24,150 nt of DNA from CAZRIT01 sp964600225 (GTDB lineage Bacteria; Bacillota; Clostridia; Christensenellales; CAG-138), in NCBI GenBank assembly GCA_964600225.1, contig CAZRIT010000024.1, positions 1 to 24,150 of the forward strand, written 5' to 3'. How positions within the stretch are numbered: position 1 is the first letter of the stretch; the number at the start of each line of letters is the position of its first letter. The notes beneath the pieces are model-generated. The model was not told the origin of the DNA and ran no database searches. It saw only the letters and a list, made by a program, of their open reading frames with translations. Shown in pieces: positions 1 through 7,142 of this stretch. The position numbers and the translations under genes were made by a program.

Positions 1-83
1 TGGTGCGACTGGCGAGATTTGAACTCGCAAGCTTTCGCCGACGGATTTTAAGTCCGTTGTGTATGCCGTTCCACCACAGTCGC
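1..83 (-). tRNA. tRNA-Leu (anticodon UAA)
   Basis: On the minus strand the gene starts GCGACTG, which pairs with CAGTCGC at the 3' end, followed by discriminator A and an encoded CCA (positions 3-1). The anticodon arm is ACGGA-CTTAAAA-TCCGT, giving anticodon TAA. The T arm is GCGAG-TTCAAAT-CTCGC. The extended variable arm (GGCGAAAGCTT region) is as expected for a class II leucine tRNA. It has its own promoter upstream. Confidence 0.96.
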
Positions 84-122
84 ACAATGGTGTTTGCGGA
101 CATGCCCCGATATGCTTTGCAT

Positions 123-150
123 ATTATAGCATGAAAACGTTTGTTGTCAA
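123..150 (-). promoter_or_regulatory. Promoter of the tRNA-Leu gene
   Basis: On the minus strand TTGACA (150-145) is separated by 16 bases from TATAAT (128-123), which is preceded by TGC (extended -10). Transcription would start near 116, about 33 bases before the tRNA. A small ATATGC-TTT-GCATAT hairpin (110-124) overlaps the -10 and start region. Confidence 0.8.
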
Positions 151-168
151 TTGCGCCCGCGCATGGGG

Positions 169-735
169 TCAGAGCGCAAACAGCAGCCCCGCCGCGGCGC
201 CGATGCAGATATAGAGCACGGGGTGCAGGCTCTTGAGCCTTTTGATCTGCGTAGCGGCAAGCAGCACCATAAACACGGCCATTCGCCGCCAATCGAACGC
301 CGCAAAGAAGCCGTCGGACAGCGCGCCGCGCATCAGCGACAGCCGAAAGACCGAGTAGCCCGCCGCGGCAATCAGGCCCGTTACCGCGGGGCGCAGGGTG
401 GAGAACACGCTGTCGACCATGCGGTTGTTGCGGTATTTGTGCAGGACGTTGGCGATCAGCGAAATGATGATGAACGATGGCAGTATCAGCGCAACCGTCG
501 CCAGCAGCGCGCCCGCGACGCCCGCGGCGGTGTAGCCTGCAAACGTGGCGGCATTGACGCCGACGGGGCCGGGCGTGGACTCCGCAACGGCGACGATATC
601 TGCCAGCGTCATGGTACCGAACCAATCGGGGTACCGCTCGATCATGCTCTGGATAAAGGGCAGGGAGGCCAGTCCGCCGCCGACGGTGAACAGGCCCGTT
701 TTGAAAAACTCCAAAAACAGCAGCAACAGCGTCAT
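169..735 (-). CDS. chrA: Chromate transporter family protein, second half of a split pair
   Basis: This 188-residue integral membrane protein belongs to the short-chain CHR family. The family exports chromate in some bacteria, but its substrate in most Clostridia is unproven. The N-terminus reads FFKTGLFTVGGGLASLPFI, the conserved GGG...LP signature, followed by STPGPVGVNAATFAGY. Several hydrophobic helices follow and the protein ends in a hydrophobic stretch. I chose the ATG at 735 because it overlaps the stop of the upstream paralogue by four bases (ATGA) and starts directly at the conserved first helix; the longer reading frame to 837 has no matching homology. The two halves probably assemble as a heterodimer. 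It is the last gene of the flotillin operon, with no obvious terminator before the tRNA-Leu promoter. Confidence 0.9.
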   Translation of the reverse strand: MTLLLLFLEFFKTGLFTVGGGLASLPFIQSMIERYPDWFGTMTLADIVAVAESTPGPVGVNAATFAGYTAAGVAGALLATVALILPSFIIISLIANVLHKYRNNRMVDSVFSTLRPAVTGLIAAAGYSVFRLSLMRGALSDGFFAAFDWRRMAVFMVLLAATQIKRLKSLHPVLYICIGAAAGLLFAL

Positions 736-1265
736 GCCCGCACCCTCCCGACCACAAGCCCGATGACGGCGGCCGTGACCAAAACGATGATGGGCGATTG
801 ACCGAACAGGGCAACCACCGCAAATCCGAACAGGCAAAGCGCTACGCCGAGCCAGCTTTTGACACTGGCGCGGAACATCCGTATCACTGCCGCGCCAATG
901 AGCGCGCAGACGGCCGCGCGCACGCCGTTAAAGGCATGCACTACGGCGGGCAGCTCCCAGAAGTTTTGCAGCACCGCGGCGATCAGGATGATCAGCAGTA
1001 TGGGGATGGTGATGGCGCCCAGCGTGGCAAAGGCGCTGCCGAGCACGCCCCGCCGCTTTTGGCCGATAAACGTGGCCGTGCTCACGGCAATCACCCCCGG
1101 CAGGCATTGCGAAAGGGCGAAGTAATCCAGCAGCTCCTCCTCGGTGACCCATTGCTTTTTATCCACCAGCTCGCGGTTGAGCAGCGGCAGCATGGAATAG
1201 CCGCCGCCAAACATAAACGCGCCGATTTTTAAGAATGTGACATACAGGTTTAACAGTTCTTTCAT
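732..1265 (-). CDS. chrA: Chromate transporter family protein, first half of a split pair
   Basis: This 177-residue short-chain CHR-family membrane protein shows the family signatures: FLKIGAFMFGGGYSMLPLL near the N-terminus and LSQCLPGVIAVSTATFIG after the first helix. These are followed by about five hydrophobic segments. The start at ATG 1265 gives MKELLNLYVTFLKIG and lies 16 bases after the stop of the PIG-V-like gene, with a GGGGTG element upstream. An ORF extension to 1313 would run into that upstream gene and is unlikely. It overlaps the second chrA half by four bases, so the two are translationally coupled. Chromate or another oxyanion as substrate is inferred from family membership only. 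Confidence 0.9.
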   Translation of the reverse strand: MKELLNLYVTFLKIGAFMFGGGYSMLPLLNRELVDKKQWVTEEELLDYFALSQCLPGVIAVSTATFIGQKRRGVLGSAFATLGAITIPILLIILIAAVLQNFWELPAVVHAFNGVRAAVCALIGAAVIRMFRASVKSWLGVALCLFGFAVVALFGQSPIIVLVTAAVIGLVVGRVRA

Positions 1266-1281
1266 ATCAGTCAGCACCCCA

Positions 1282-2691
1282 TCAGTAGACGTACCACTGG
1301 TTGACGTACGCAAGCATGTACAGCACCAGCAGCATGCAGCAGAGTATCGTAGCCAGGATATCCGCGCGCCGATCCTCGGTGAGCGTGCCCAGCGCCATGG
1401 CCAGCGGGAAGCAAGCCGTCAGATAGCGCGGTGCGCTCAACAGCCACGTTGCGCCCATGCAGACGGCAAAGTAGGCGATAAAATACGCCACGTTGGAGGC
1501 GCGCAGCTTGTTCTGCGCGGCGGTAACGATGCCGAGCGAGGCAAACAGGCTGACAAGATTGGGCAGCCACAGGCCGAACGCCATCTCGCGGTTTTCGGCC
1601 AAAGAGGTGAGGAAGTTTTCCAGCTGCGTCGCCGCCGTGGAAAAGAACCACCCGAGCGATTGATGCCAGTGCGCCTGCTGATACGTCAAAAACATCAGCG
1701 CATTGCCTGTTACACTGTAATTAACGTACAGGTACAGCAGAAAGCCCGCGGGCACAAGCAGCATGGCCAGGCCATCGCCAACGGTATGCCAAAGCCATGT
1801 GCGATCATTCCTGTGGCGGGGGTGCTCCCTGACGATGCAGCCGACGTATTCCATCAGCATCGGCACCAGCAGCAGTACCCCGGGCAACCGCGTAAACGCG
1901 GCAAAAAAGCCCATGAAGCCCGCCAGCGCATAGCTGCGGCGCCTGGTGAAATAGACGCAGCAGACCGATAGCAGCAGCAGCAGGCTGTCGGACAGCGGCG
2001 CGCTCAGCAGGAACGACGCGGGCAAAATGCACAGGTACTTGAGTGAGCGCAAGGCGGTCTTTCGATCCGTATCCAGCAGCGCCAGCTCATAGAACACATA
2101 GCCCGCAAACACGCAGCACAGGTTGGAAACAAACAGCCCGCTGGTCAGATAGCTGCCGAATGCATAGTTGGCGATGCGCACCAGGATGGGGTAGAGGGGG
2201 AAGAATACAATCAGCATACGGTCGTCGCCGACGGCGGTATACCAGTTTTCGGCTATGTTGAGGAAATGGCGGCTGTCCGTGCCGGGCGCATTCCAGACGG
2301 AAAGCGTATCGAACACGCCGCCTGTGTACGCGCCGCCGCGAAACGTCATCAGATACGCCATCACAAACAGCGCAAGGCGGAACGCGCACAGCGCAAAGAT
2401 GATGGAGAAAAAAGGGTGCATGCGCGCCACGCGTGCGCTGCGCTTGCCCTCGACGGGGCGGATGGGCAGCCATGGCCGCGTGCTCCATGCGTTCATCCAC
2501 TGCGGGATGAAGCGGATGCCGCACACGATGAACAGGAAGGTGATTGCAGCGGCGGCCAGCTTGGCCCAAACCTGATCGGGTGCGGAAAGCAAAAGCCAGC
2601 GCGTATAGAAGATCAACAACAAAAGGAAGGGTACGGTTGTAAACAGTACCCTTTTCCAAAAATATACATGATTGTCCGTTTGCCGATTCAT
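1282..2691 (-). CDS. PIG-V/Gpi18-like mannosyltransferase family membrane protein
   Basis: This 469-residue polytopic membrane protein resembles the bacterial relatives of the GPI mannosyltransferase PIG-V (Gpi18-like group). The supporting signature lies near residues 140-175. An acidic residue precedes RHFLNIAENWYT, and FFPLYPILVRIANY follows shortly after; this matches the family pattern of an aspartate in the first large outer loop followed by a FFPLYP element. At least ten hydrophobic helices are visible, with an Arg/Lys-rich loop near residue 85. GT-C enzymes of this kind use a lipid-linked sugar donor on the outer membrane face. The actual acceptor in bacteria is unknown. The ATG overlaps the stop of the preceding gene by one base (TAATG), which indicates coupled translation in the flotillin operon. 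Confidence 0.75.
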   Translation of the reverse strand: MNRQTDNHVYFWKRVLFTTVPFLLLLIFYTRWLLLSAPDQVWAKLAAAAITFLFIVCGIRFIPQWMNAWSTRPWLPIRPVEGKRSARVARMHPFFSIIFALCAFRLALFVMAYLMTFRGGAYTGGVFDTLSVWNAPGTDSRHFLNIAENWYTAVGDDRMLIVFFPLYPILVRIANYAFGSYLTSGLFVSNLCCVFAGYVFYELALLDTDRKTALRSLKYLCILPASFLLSAPLSDSLLLLLSVCCVYFTRRRSYALAGFMGFFAAFTRLPGVLLLVPMLMEYVGCIVREHPRHRNDRTWLWHTVGDGLAMLLVPAGFLLYLYVNYSVTGNALMFLTYQQAHWHQSLGWFFSTAATQLENFLTSLAENREMAFGLWLPNLVSLFASLGIVTAAQNKLRASNVAYFIAYFAVCMGATWLLSAPRYLTACFPLAMALGTLTEDRRADILATILCCMLLVLYMLAYVNQWYVY

Positions 2692-3287
2692 TATCTGCGA
2701 AGCGCCTTGGGCTTTCCGAGGATTTCAGCCATCACAAGCCCCTGCCGCACGCCGTTGGCGTTCCAATGGAATGCCGTGGCCGCTGCGGAAGCGGGCAGAT
2801 AGGAGGCTGCCTGTTGCACCGCGTGCACATCGATCGTCTCGGGCGGGCAATCGGCTTCGATGCCCGTCAGGCTTGTTTCCTGATGCGCGTGGCTGCCTGC
2901 ACCGCCGGGGCTGAGGGTGTGACGCTTGGTGATATCCACGGTTTCCCGCATCTGCGTCATGGTCGTCTGGCCCTTGATATCGGTGTTGCCCCTGTATTGC
3001 GGGGCGGGCTGCATGGCGGCGCGCGGCGGCGGAGCCTGCCTGGGAGCCTGCGCTTGCGGTTGTGCGGGCGCTTTCGGCGCGGTGGCTTTTTCTGCGGAAG
3101 CGTATGGCGCGGCGGGCGTATCAAAAAACGGATTGAACGGACGCTGCGGTACAACAGGCGGGGCCGCGGGGCCGGGGGCGCTTTGATTGCGCCTCCGTGC
3201 GGCTTCCTGTGCTTCCTTTTGCTTTTTCTTTGCAACGGAGGTGAATATCACCCATCCGATTGCAAGGATAAAGAATAAGGATTCCAT
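2691..3287 (-). CDS. Unknown membrane-anchored Pro/Ala-rich protein of the flotillin operon
   Basis: I do not recognise a named family for this 198-residue protein. It begins with a single hydrophobic segment (MESLFFILAIGWVIFTSVA) followed directly by a Lys-rich stretch, which suggests a short N-terminal anchor with a cytoplasmic body. Residues about 35-95 are a low-complexity Pro/Ala/Gln linker. The C-terminus is more structured and ends in NGVRQGLVMAEILGKPKALRR. I have the impression that a similar '(Q)G-(I/L)-x-x-(S/A)EILGxPKA' tail recurs in small clostridial hypothetical proteins, but I could not check this. The ATG at 3287 has a GAGGG site six bases upstream. The gene sits 15 bases after floA and is coupled to the PIG-V-like gene, so a role in membrane organisation is possible but unproven. 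Confidence 0.8.
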   Translation of the reverse strand: MESLFFILAIGWVIFTSVAKKKQKEAQEAARRRNQSAPGPAAPPVVPQRPFNPFFDTPAAPYASAEKATAPKAPAQPQAQAPRQAPPPRAAMQPAPQYRGNTDIKGQTTMTQMRETVDITKRHTLSPGGAGSHAHQETSLTGIEADCPPETIDVHAVQQAASYLPASAAATAFHWNANGVRQGLVMAEILGKPKALRR

Positions 3288-3302
3288 GCTGTGCCCTCGA
3301 TC

Positions 3303-4286
3303 CTATTTTACTTTGTTTTCGCTCTCAACGGGCTTGGTCCCCTTGGTGATGGCGTTGCGCATGTCGGTATCCGAGATGACATTTTGCATGTTGTAGTAAT
3401 CCATCACGCCGATGCGGCCTTCGCGGAATGCGTGCGCCAGCGCTTTGGGCACCTCGGCCTCGGCCTCGATGACGCGTGCGCGCATGCCCTGCACGGCGGC
3501 GATGTTTTCCTGCTCCTTGGCAACGGCCATGGCGCGGCGTTCCTCGGCCTTGGCCTGCGCAATGCGCTTGTCCGCCTCAGCCTGGTCGATTTGCAGCTGT
3601 GCGCCGACGTTGCGGCCCACGTCCACATCCGCGATATCGATGGAGAGGATTTCAAACGCGGTGCCCGCATCCAGGCCCTTGTTGAGTACGGTGCGGGAGA
3701 TTTTATCGGGGTTTTCCAAAACTTCCTTGTGGCTGTTGGCGCTGCCGACGGTGGTGACGATGCCCTCGCCCACGCGGGCGATGATGGTTTCCTCGCCTGC
3801 GCCGCCGACGAGACGGTCGATATTGGCGCGCACGGTAACCTTGGCCTTGGCCCTTAGCTCGATGCCGTCCATGGCGACGGCTGCGATGACGGGCGTTTCA
3901 ATGACCTTGGGGTTGACGCTCATCTGCACGGCGTTGAGCACGTCGCGGCCCGCCAGGTCGATGGCGCAGCTCTGCTCAAAGCCCAGCGGGATGCCTGCGC
4001 GCTGCGCGGCGATGAGGGCGTTGATGACGCGGTCCACGTTGCCGCCCGCCAGGTAGTGCGCTTCCAGCTTGTTGATGGAAACGTCCAGCCCCGCCTTGGT
4101 GGCCTTGATGAGCGGGTTGACGATGCGCGAGGGAACAACCTTACGCACGCGCATGCCGACGAGCTGGAAGATGCCGACCTTCACGCCCGAAGCGCGTGCG
4201 GAAATCCACAGTCCGAGCGGTACGAAGCTGAAGAACAGGATGAGGAATACAATGGCGAGCATTGTGACGATGATGGGTGCGAACAT
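3303..4286 (-). CDS. floA: Flotillin-like protein FloA
   Basis: This 327-residue protein matches the bacterial flotillin-like FloA family (SPFH superfamily), which forms membrane microdomains that organise signalling and secretion complexes. The N-terminus holds a hydrophobic segment (about residues 5-28) followed by GLWISARASGVKVGIFQLVGMRVRKV in two adjoining parts. The central SPFH domain follows, with KAGLDVSINKLEAHYLAGGN and the VDVGRNVGAQLQ region. The last third is an Ala/Glu-rich coiled coil (QAEADKRIAQAKAEERRAMA and on). Length agrees with the family. The ATG at 4286 has GGGAGG seven bases upstream. The gene lies 55 bases after nfeD; the nfeD-floA pairing is the standard arrangement in Bacillota. 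Confidence 0.97.
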   Translation of the reverse strand: MFAPIIVTMLAIVFLILFFSFVPLGLWISARASGVKVGIFQLVGMRVRKVVPSRIVNPLIKATKAGLDVSINKLEAHYLAGGNVDRVINALIAAQRAGIPLGFEQSCAIDLAGRDVLNAVQMSVNPKVIETPVIAAVAMDGIELRAKAKVTVRANIDRLVGGAGEETIIARVGEGIVTTVGSANSHKEVLENPDKISRTVLNKGLDAGTAFEILSIDIADVDVGRNVGAQLQIDQAEADKRIAQAKAEERRAMAVAKEQENIAAVQGMRARVIEAEAEVPKALAHAFREGRIGVMDYYNMQNVISDTDMRNAITKGTKPVESENKVK

Positions 4287-4341
4287 GATGAAACCTCCCG
4301 ATTTTTATTTCATGGAATGGTGGTGTTGGAAAAACTTCCCG

Positions 4342-4854
4342 TTATACGGGCGCATCGGCGCTGCTGACAAGGATATGCATCCCCTCGGCGCGCTTGACAA
4401 CGACTGCGCTGCCCTGATTGATAAAGGTGCCGTCCGTCATGACGTCCAGCCGCTTGCCGTCGATCTCCGCAATGCCCGCGGGCCGAAGCGGCGTGATGGC
4501 AAAGCCGATTTTGCCGATCAGTTCCTCGTTTGCGGAGGCAACGTCGGGCGTGGAATTCCCCGAAATGGACTCGTCCAACACAAGGAAGGACTTGCTCAGC
4601 CTGCCGCGCTGCATGGAACGGATGAACCAAAACAGCATCAGGATGATCAATAGCAGCACGATGGCAAGCAGGTAGTAGGACACGCGTCGTTTGCCCCATG
4701 CAAACTGCATCACAATGGACGCAATCAGGCACACAAGCCCCGCGCCGCCCGATACGCCAAAGCCGGGCGTAAACAGCTCAATAATAAGCAGAACAAAGCC
4801 GACCGCCAGACAGATGATCGTCGGAATGGCCAATGGCCCAAGTAGTGTCAGCAT
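4342..4854 (-). CDS. NfeD-family membrane protein
   Basis: This 170-residue protein is a short NfeD-type partner of flotillin. The N-terminal part has three hydrophobic helices (MLTLLGPLAIPTIICLAVGF, a segment around GFGVSGGAGLVCLIASIV, and LLAIVLLLIILMLFWFI). The C-terminal part is a small beta-rich OB-fold domain (GKIGFAITPLRPAGIAEIDG, then VVVKRAEGMHILV). It lacks the ClpP-like protease domain of long NfeD proteins. I chose ATG 4854 because the possible GTG at 4866 lies inside the AGGAGG element (4871-4866). The ATG is then 11 bases downstream, slightly long but workable. It is the first gene of the six-gene operon and has an extended -10 promoter upstream. Confidence 0.88.
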   Translation of the reverse strand: MLTLLGPLAIPTIICLAVGFVLLIIELFTPGFGVSGGAGLVCLIASIVMQFAWGKRRVSYYLLAIVLLLIILMLFWFIRSMQRGRLSKSFLVLDESISGNSTPDVASANEELIGKIGFAITPLRPAGIAEIDGKRLDVMTDGTFINQGSAVVVKRAEGMHILVSSADAPV

Positions 4855-4887
4855 TTCCCCGCTCACCTCCTTTTTATACTTCTTACC

Positions 4888-4912
4888 ATTATAGCATAGA
4901 ACGATACGTCAA
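4888..4912 (-). promoter_or_regulatory. Extended -10 promoter of the nfeD-floA operon
   Basis: On the minus strand TGC-TATAAT (4896-4888) is a perfect extended -10 element placed about 15 bases before the AGGAGG of nfeD. A TTGACG hexamer (4912-4907) lies only 13 bases upstream of the -10, too close for a normal -35, so the extended -10 is likely to carry the promoter. Confidence 0.65.
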
Positions 4913-4920
4913 TCGAGAAC

Positions 4921-5072
4921 TTTTTGTGTCGTTTTCCCCTAAAAGCACGGCAGCGCCACCAAAATGCCGCCATGCCATGGCGTATGGGAGACGGCGGTTC
5001 TCAAAACCGCTTGCGCAGCGGCTGTGTTTGGGAAGGCCCGGTGTCTTGAAAAACAATTGGCCAGCAAGTCGT
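4921..5072. other. Gene-free hairpin-bearing interval between nfeD promoter and the hydrolase gene
   Basis: No gene is supported here. Two small inverted repeats are visible: CGCCATG-C-CATGGCG (4968-4982) and GCGGTT-CTCAA-AACCGC (4994-5010). Neither is followed by a T-run on either strand, so they are not convincing intrinsic terminators. The second superficially resembles an anticodon arm, but no T arm or acceptor stem accompanies it. Confidence 0.5.
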
Positions 5073-5561
5073 TTACAACAAGTCGCTTAAACGAATGATT
5101 TCACAGCCCTTGCTCTCATAGTAGCGCAGCATTTCCTCGATTTTTCGTTTGTCATAGCTGGTAACGCAGTCTGCCAGGACATGCACGCCATAATTCGCTT
5201 TGCATAAGTTGTAGCAGGTGGATTTCACACAGGCAACGGCATCCGCGCCCGCTATGTAGAACGCGCGAATTTCATTTTTGCCGATGAAGTCCGCAAACGC
5301 CTCGCTGGTCAACGCGTTTCCTTTATACTTTGTGAAAACGTTGTTGGAAACCATTTTCAAGTCCGAAACCAGTTCGGCCCCGCGTGTATTGGGCTTGAAG
5401 GTCCTTGTGCCGTCCGACAGGTTTTCATGCCGTATATAGACAACAGGCATATCCCGGCTGACCGCCCAATCAATGGCTGCATTGATGTTGTCGATGATTT
5501 CCTTATAATTCTTTGTGATGTCATTTTGGATATCGATGATGACCAGAGCTTTGTTTTGCAC
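5073..5561 (-). CDS. Isochorismatase-fold cysteine hydrolase
   Basis: This 162-residue protein belongs to the isochorismatase/nicotinamidase-like cysteine hydrolase superfamily, which cleaves C-N or related bonds; the substrate cannot be inferred. The expected triad is visible: D10 in ALVIIDIQND, a lysine at 78 or 80 in VFTKYKGNALTSEAF, and C111 in AGADAVACVKST. Length is typical of the compact members. I chose the GTG at 5561 because GGAGG lies seven bases upstream and the reading frame beyond it (to 5648) has no homology-like content. A GCGGAC/GTCCGC hairpin (5582-5599) sits just before the ribosome binding site. It follows the GlsB-like gene by 93 bases on the same strand and may share its promoter. 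Its base composition is less GC-rich than that of its neighbours. Confidence 0.88.
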   Translation of the reverse strand: MQNKALVIIDIQNDITKNYKEIIDNINAAIDWAVSRDMPVVYIRHENLSDGTRTFKPNTRGAELVSDLKMVSNNVFTKYKGNALTSEAFADFIGKNEIRAFYIAGADAVACVKSTCYNLCKANYGVHVLADCVTSYDKRKIEEMLRYYESKGCEIIRLSDLL

Positions 5562-5654
5562 CGTATTTCCTCCAAACGATAGCGGACGGATTTGTCCGCA
5601 TTCTGATTGCACCGTGCAGGCGAGGGCCGGGCGCGGCATGTGCCGCATTTGCCG

Positions 5655-5912
5655 TCAGCGCCGACCGAACAGGATGCGGGTAATCCAAATCAACAGGCAC
5701 GAGCCGCCGATGGCGATGAGCATGCCCACCACCGTCAGCGTGTCATGGCGGCCGATGCCGATCAAATCCGCAACCCAGCCGCCCAGGCCGCTGCCCACAA
5801 TGCCCACGATGATGTTGCGCACAAGCCCCGTTTTGCTTTTCATCACGCGGTTGGCTGCCCAGCCGACCAGCGCGCCAACGGCAAGAAAGACGATTAGATT
5901 CCCCGGTGTCAT
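5655..5912 (-). CDS. GlsB/YeaQ/YmgE-type small membrane protein
   Basis: This 85-residue, almost wholly hydrophobic protein matches the GlsB/YeaQ/YmgE (transglycosylase-associated) family of stress-linked membrane proteins. Features include NLIVFLAVGALVGWAANRV at the N-terminus, a short basic loop (MKSKTGLVR), the Gly-rich NIIVGIVGSGLGGWVADLIG, and a last helix ending in a basic tail (RILFGRR). About three transmembrane segments are expected, and the molecular role of the family is not established. The ATG at 5912 has GGAGG eight bases upstream; an earlier in-frame ATG at 5927 overlaps that same GGAGG and is therefore unlikely. A strong promoter lies upstream, divergent from the CNNM genes. 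Confidence 0.9.
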   Translation of the reverse strand: MTPGNLIVFLAVGALVGWAANRVMKSKTGLVRNIIVGIVGSGLGGWVADLIGIGRHDTLTVVGMLIAIGGSCLLIWITRILFGRR

Positions 5913-5956
5913 GGTTGTTTCCTCCATTACATGCTGTTGTGTTCATTTACGATTGC

Positions 5957-5985
5957 AGTATAGCACGGATGCGCGCCTGTTTCAA
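5957..5985 (-). promoter_or_regulatory. Promoter of the glsB-like gene
   Basis: On the minus strand TTGAAA (5985-5980), a 17-base spacer and TATACT (5962-5957) form a good sigma-A type promoter. Predicted start is near 5950, giving a leader of about 38 bases. It is back-to-back with the promoter of the CNNM gene pair. Confidence 0.75.
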
Positions 5986-6069
5986 CGCTTCCGCTGCGGG
6001 GAATGCATGGCCGATGGCTGCGTGACAGCGTGCGGATTTCGTATTTTTCGTGAAGCTTTGGCGCAACGC

Positions 6070-6098
6070 TTGCATTTTGGCGATGCTTACCGTATAAT
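6070..6098 (+). promoter_or_regulatory. Promoter of the CNNM/CBS gene pair
   Basis: TTGCAT (6070-6075), a 17-base spacer and a perfect TATAAT (6093-6098). The predicted transcript starts near 6105, which leaves a leader of only about 30 bases. That is too short for a magnesium riboswitch. Confidence 0.75.
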
Positions 6099-6134
6099 AA
6101 TTTAACTTTGTTTGGAAAGGCGTTGATTTCGTCC

Positions 6135-7142
6135 ATGGACGATGGCAGTCCGATAGGAGCCATATTACTCATTGTTTTCTTCATGTTTGGCGGCGCATTC
6201 TTTGCCGCAGCCGAAACCGCGTTGGCATCATCCAATCGCATCCGCATGCGCAGCATGGCGGATAACGGAGACAAACGCGCCATACGCGTGGTGTACATAC
6301 TCGATCATTTTGACAAGGCGCTGACCACCATACTCATCGGCAGCAACATTAGCCACATTGCCTGTGCCTCCACCGCAACGGTGATGGCCACCAAGCTTTG
6401 GGGCGTAAGTGCCGTAACGCTGACCACAATCGTTACCACGCTTGTGGTGTTTATGTTTGTGGAGATGCTGCCCAAGCGCTTTGCCAAGGCCATGAGCGAT
6501 CGGATGGCGCTGGCCATCTCGGGCACGCTGGCGTTCTTTATGCGCATATTCGCGCCGATTTCGGCCGCCTATTCGGCATTGAGCACCTATATCAGCAAGC
6601 CCTTCAAAAGCGCAGTGGAGGAGCCGACGGTGACGGAGGATGAGCTGTACGATATCATCGAAACCGTCGCCACCGAGGGCGCCATCGACGAGGAAAAGAC
6701 GGAGCTTGTGCAGAATGCGCTGGAGTTTTCCGATACGATGGCCGCCGATATCCTCACGCCCTGGGATAAGGTGGTCAAAATCAGCGTTACCATGGATGAC
6801 GACGAGGTGCTCAACGTTGTCAAGAGCAATTTCCACTCCCGCCTGCCCGTTGTGGATGTGCACGGCGCGGTGATTGGCATGCTGCAAATCCGCAAGTATC
6901 TCAAGGCGCGATTGAAGGGCAGCGTGCCGCTGATGAAGGTGATGGACGAGGCGCGGTTTGTTTCGGCTTACACGGCCATCGACGACCTGCTGCCCGCCAT
7001 GAGCAGCATGAAAATACAGATTGCCGTTGTGCGGGACGATCAGCAGCGGGTGCTGGGCGTGGTGTCCACGGAGGACATTTTGGAGGAGCTTGTCGGCGAA
7101 ATCTACGATGAGGACGATCCCGAGGGAGGCGTAACGGCATGA
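6135..7142 (+). CDS. CNNM/CBS-domain membrane protein without CorC C-terminal domain
   Basis: This 335-residue protein has the layout of CorC/HlyC-type (CNNM) transporters, which are linked to Mg2+ efflux or Co2+ resistance. An N-terminal CNNM domain with about three to four helices contains FFAAAETALASSNRIRMR and ILIGSNISHIACAS. It is followed by a CBS pair (about residues 195-325; FSDTMAADILTPWDKVVKI, SRLPVVDVHGAVIGMLQI, VVSTEDILEELVGEI). It stops just after the second CBS motif, so the usual CorC_HlyC domain is absent. The start is uncertain. ATG 6135 begins at the first helix; a GGAAAGG element (6114-6120) is 14 bases away, and TTG codons at 6108 or 6123 are alternatives. It overlaps the next gene by four bases. 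Confidence 0.9.
   Translation: MDDGSPIGAILLIVFFMFGGAFFAAAETALASSNRIRMRSMADNGDKRAIRVVYILDHFDKALTTILIGSNISHIACASTATVMATKLWGVSAVTLTTIVTTLVVFMFVEMLPKRFAKAMSDRMALAISGTLAFFMRIFAPISAAYSALSTYISKPFKSAVEEPTVTEDELYDIIETVATEGAIDEEKTELVQNALEFSDTMAADILTPWDKVVKISVTMDDDEVLNVVKSNFHSRLPVVDVHGAVIGMLQIRKYLKARLKGSVPLMKVMDEARFVSAYTAIDDLLPAMSSMKIQIAVVRDDQQRVLGVVSTEDILEELVGEIYDEDDPEGGVTA

Noticed and set aside
4990..5015. Anticodon-arm-like hairpin reading TCA or CAA
   Set aside because: No T arm, acceptor pairing or U33-compatible loop with a paired stem; only a six-base stem-loop remains.
4968..6090. Weak resemblance between 4968-5040 and 6003-6090 (both translate to an LAQRL-like string)
   Set aside because: Alignment needs several gaps and identity is low; I could not exclude chance in GC-rich sequence.
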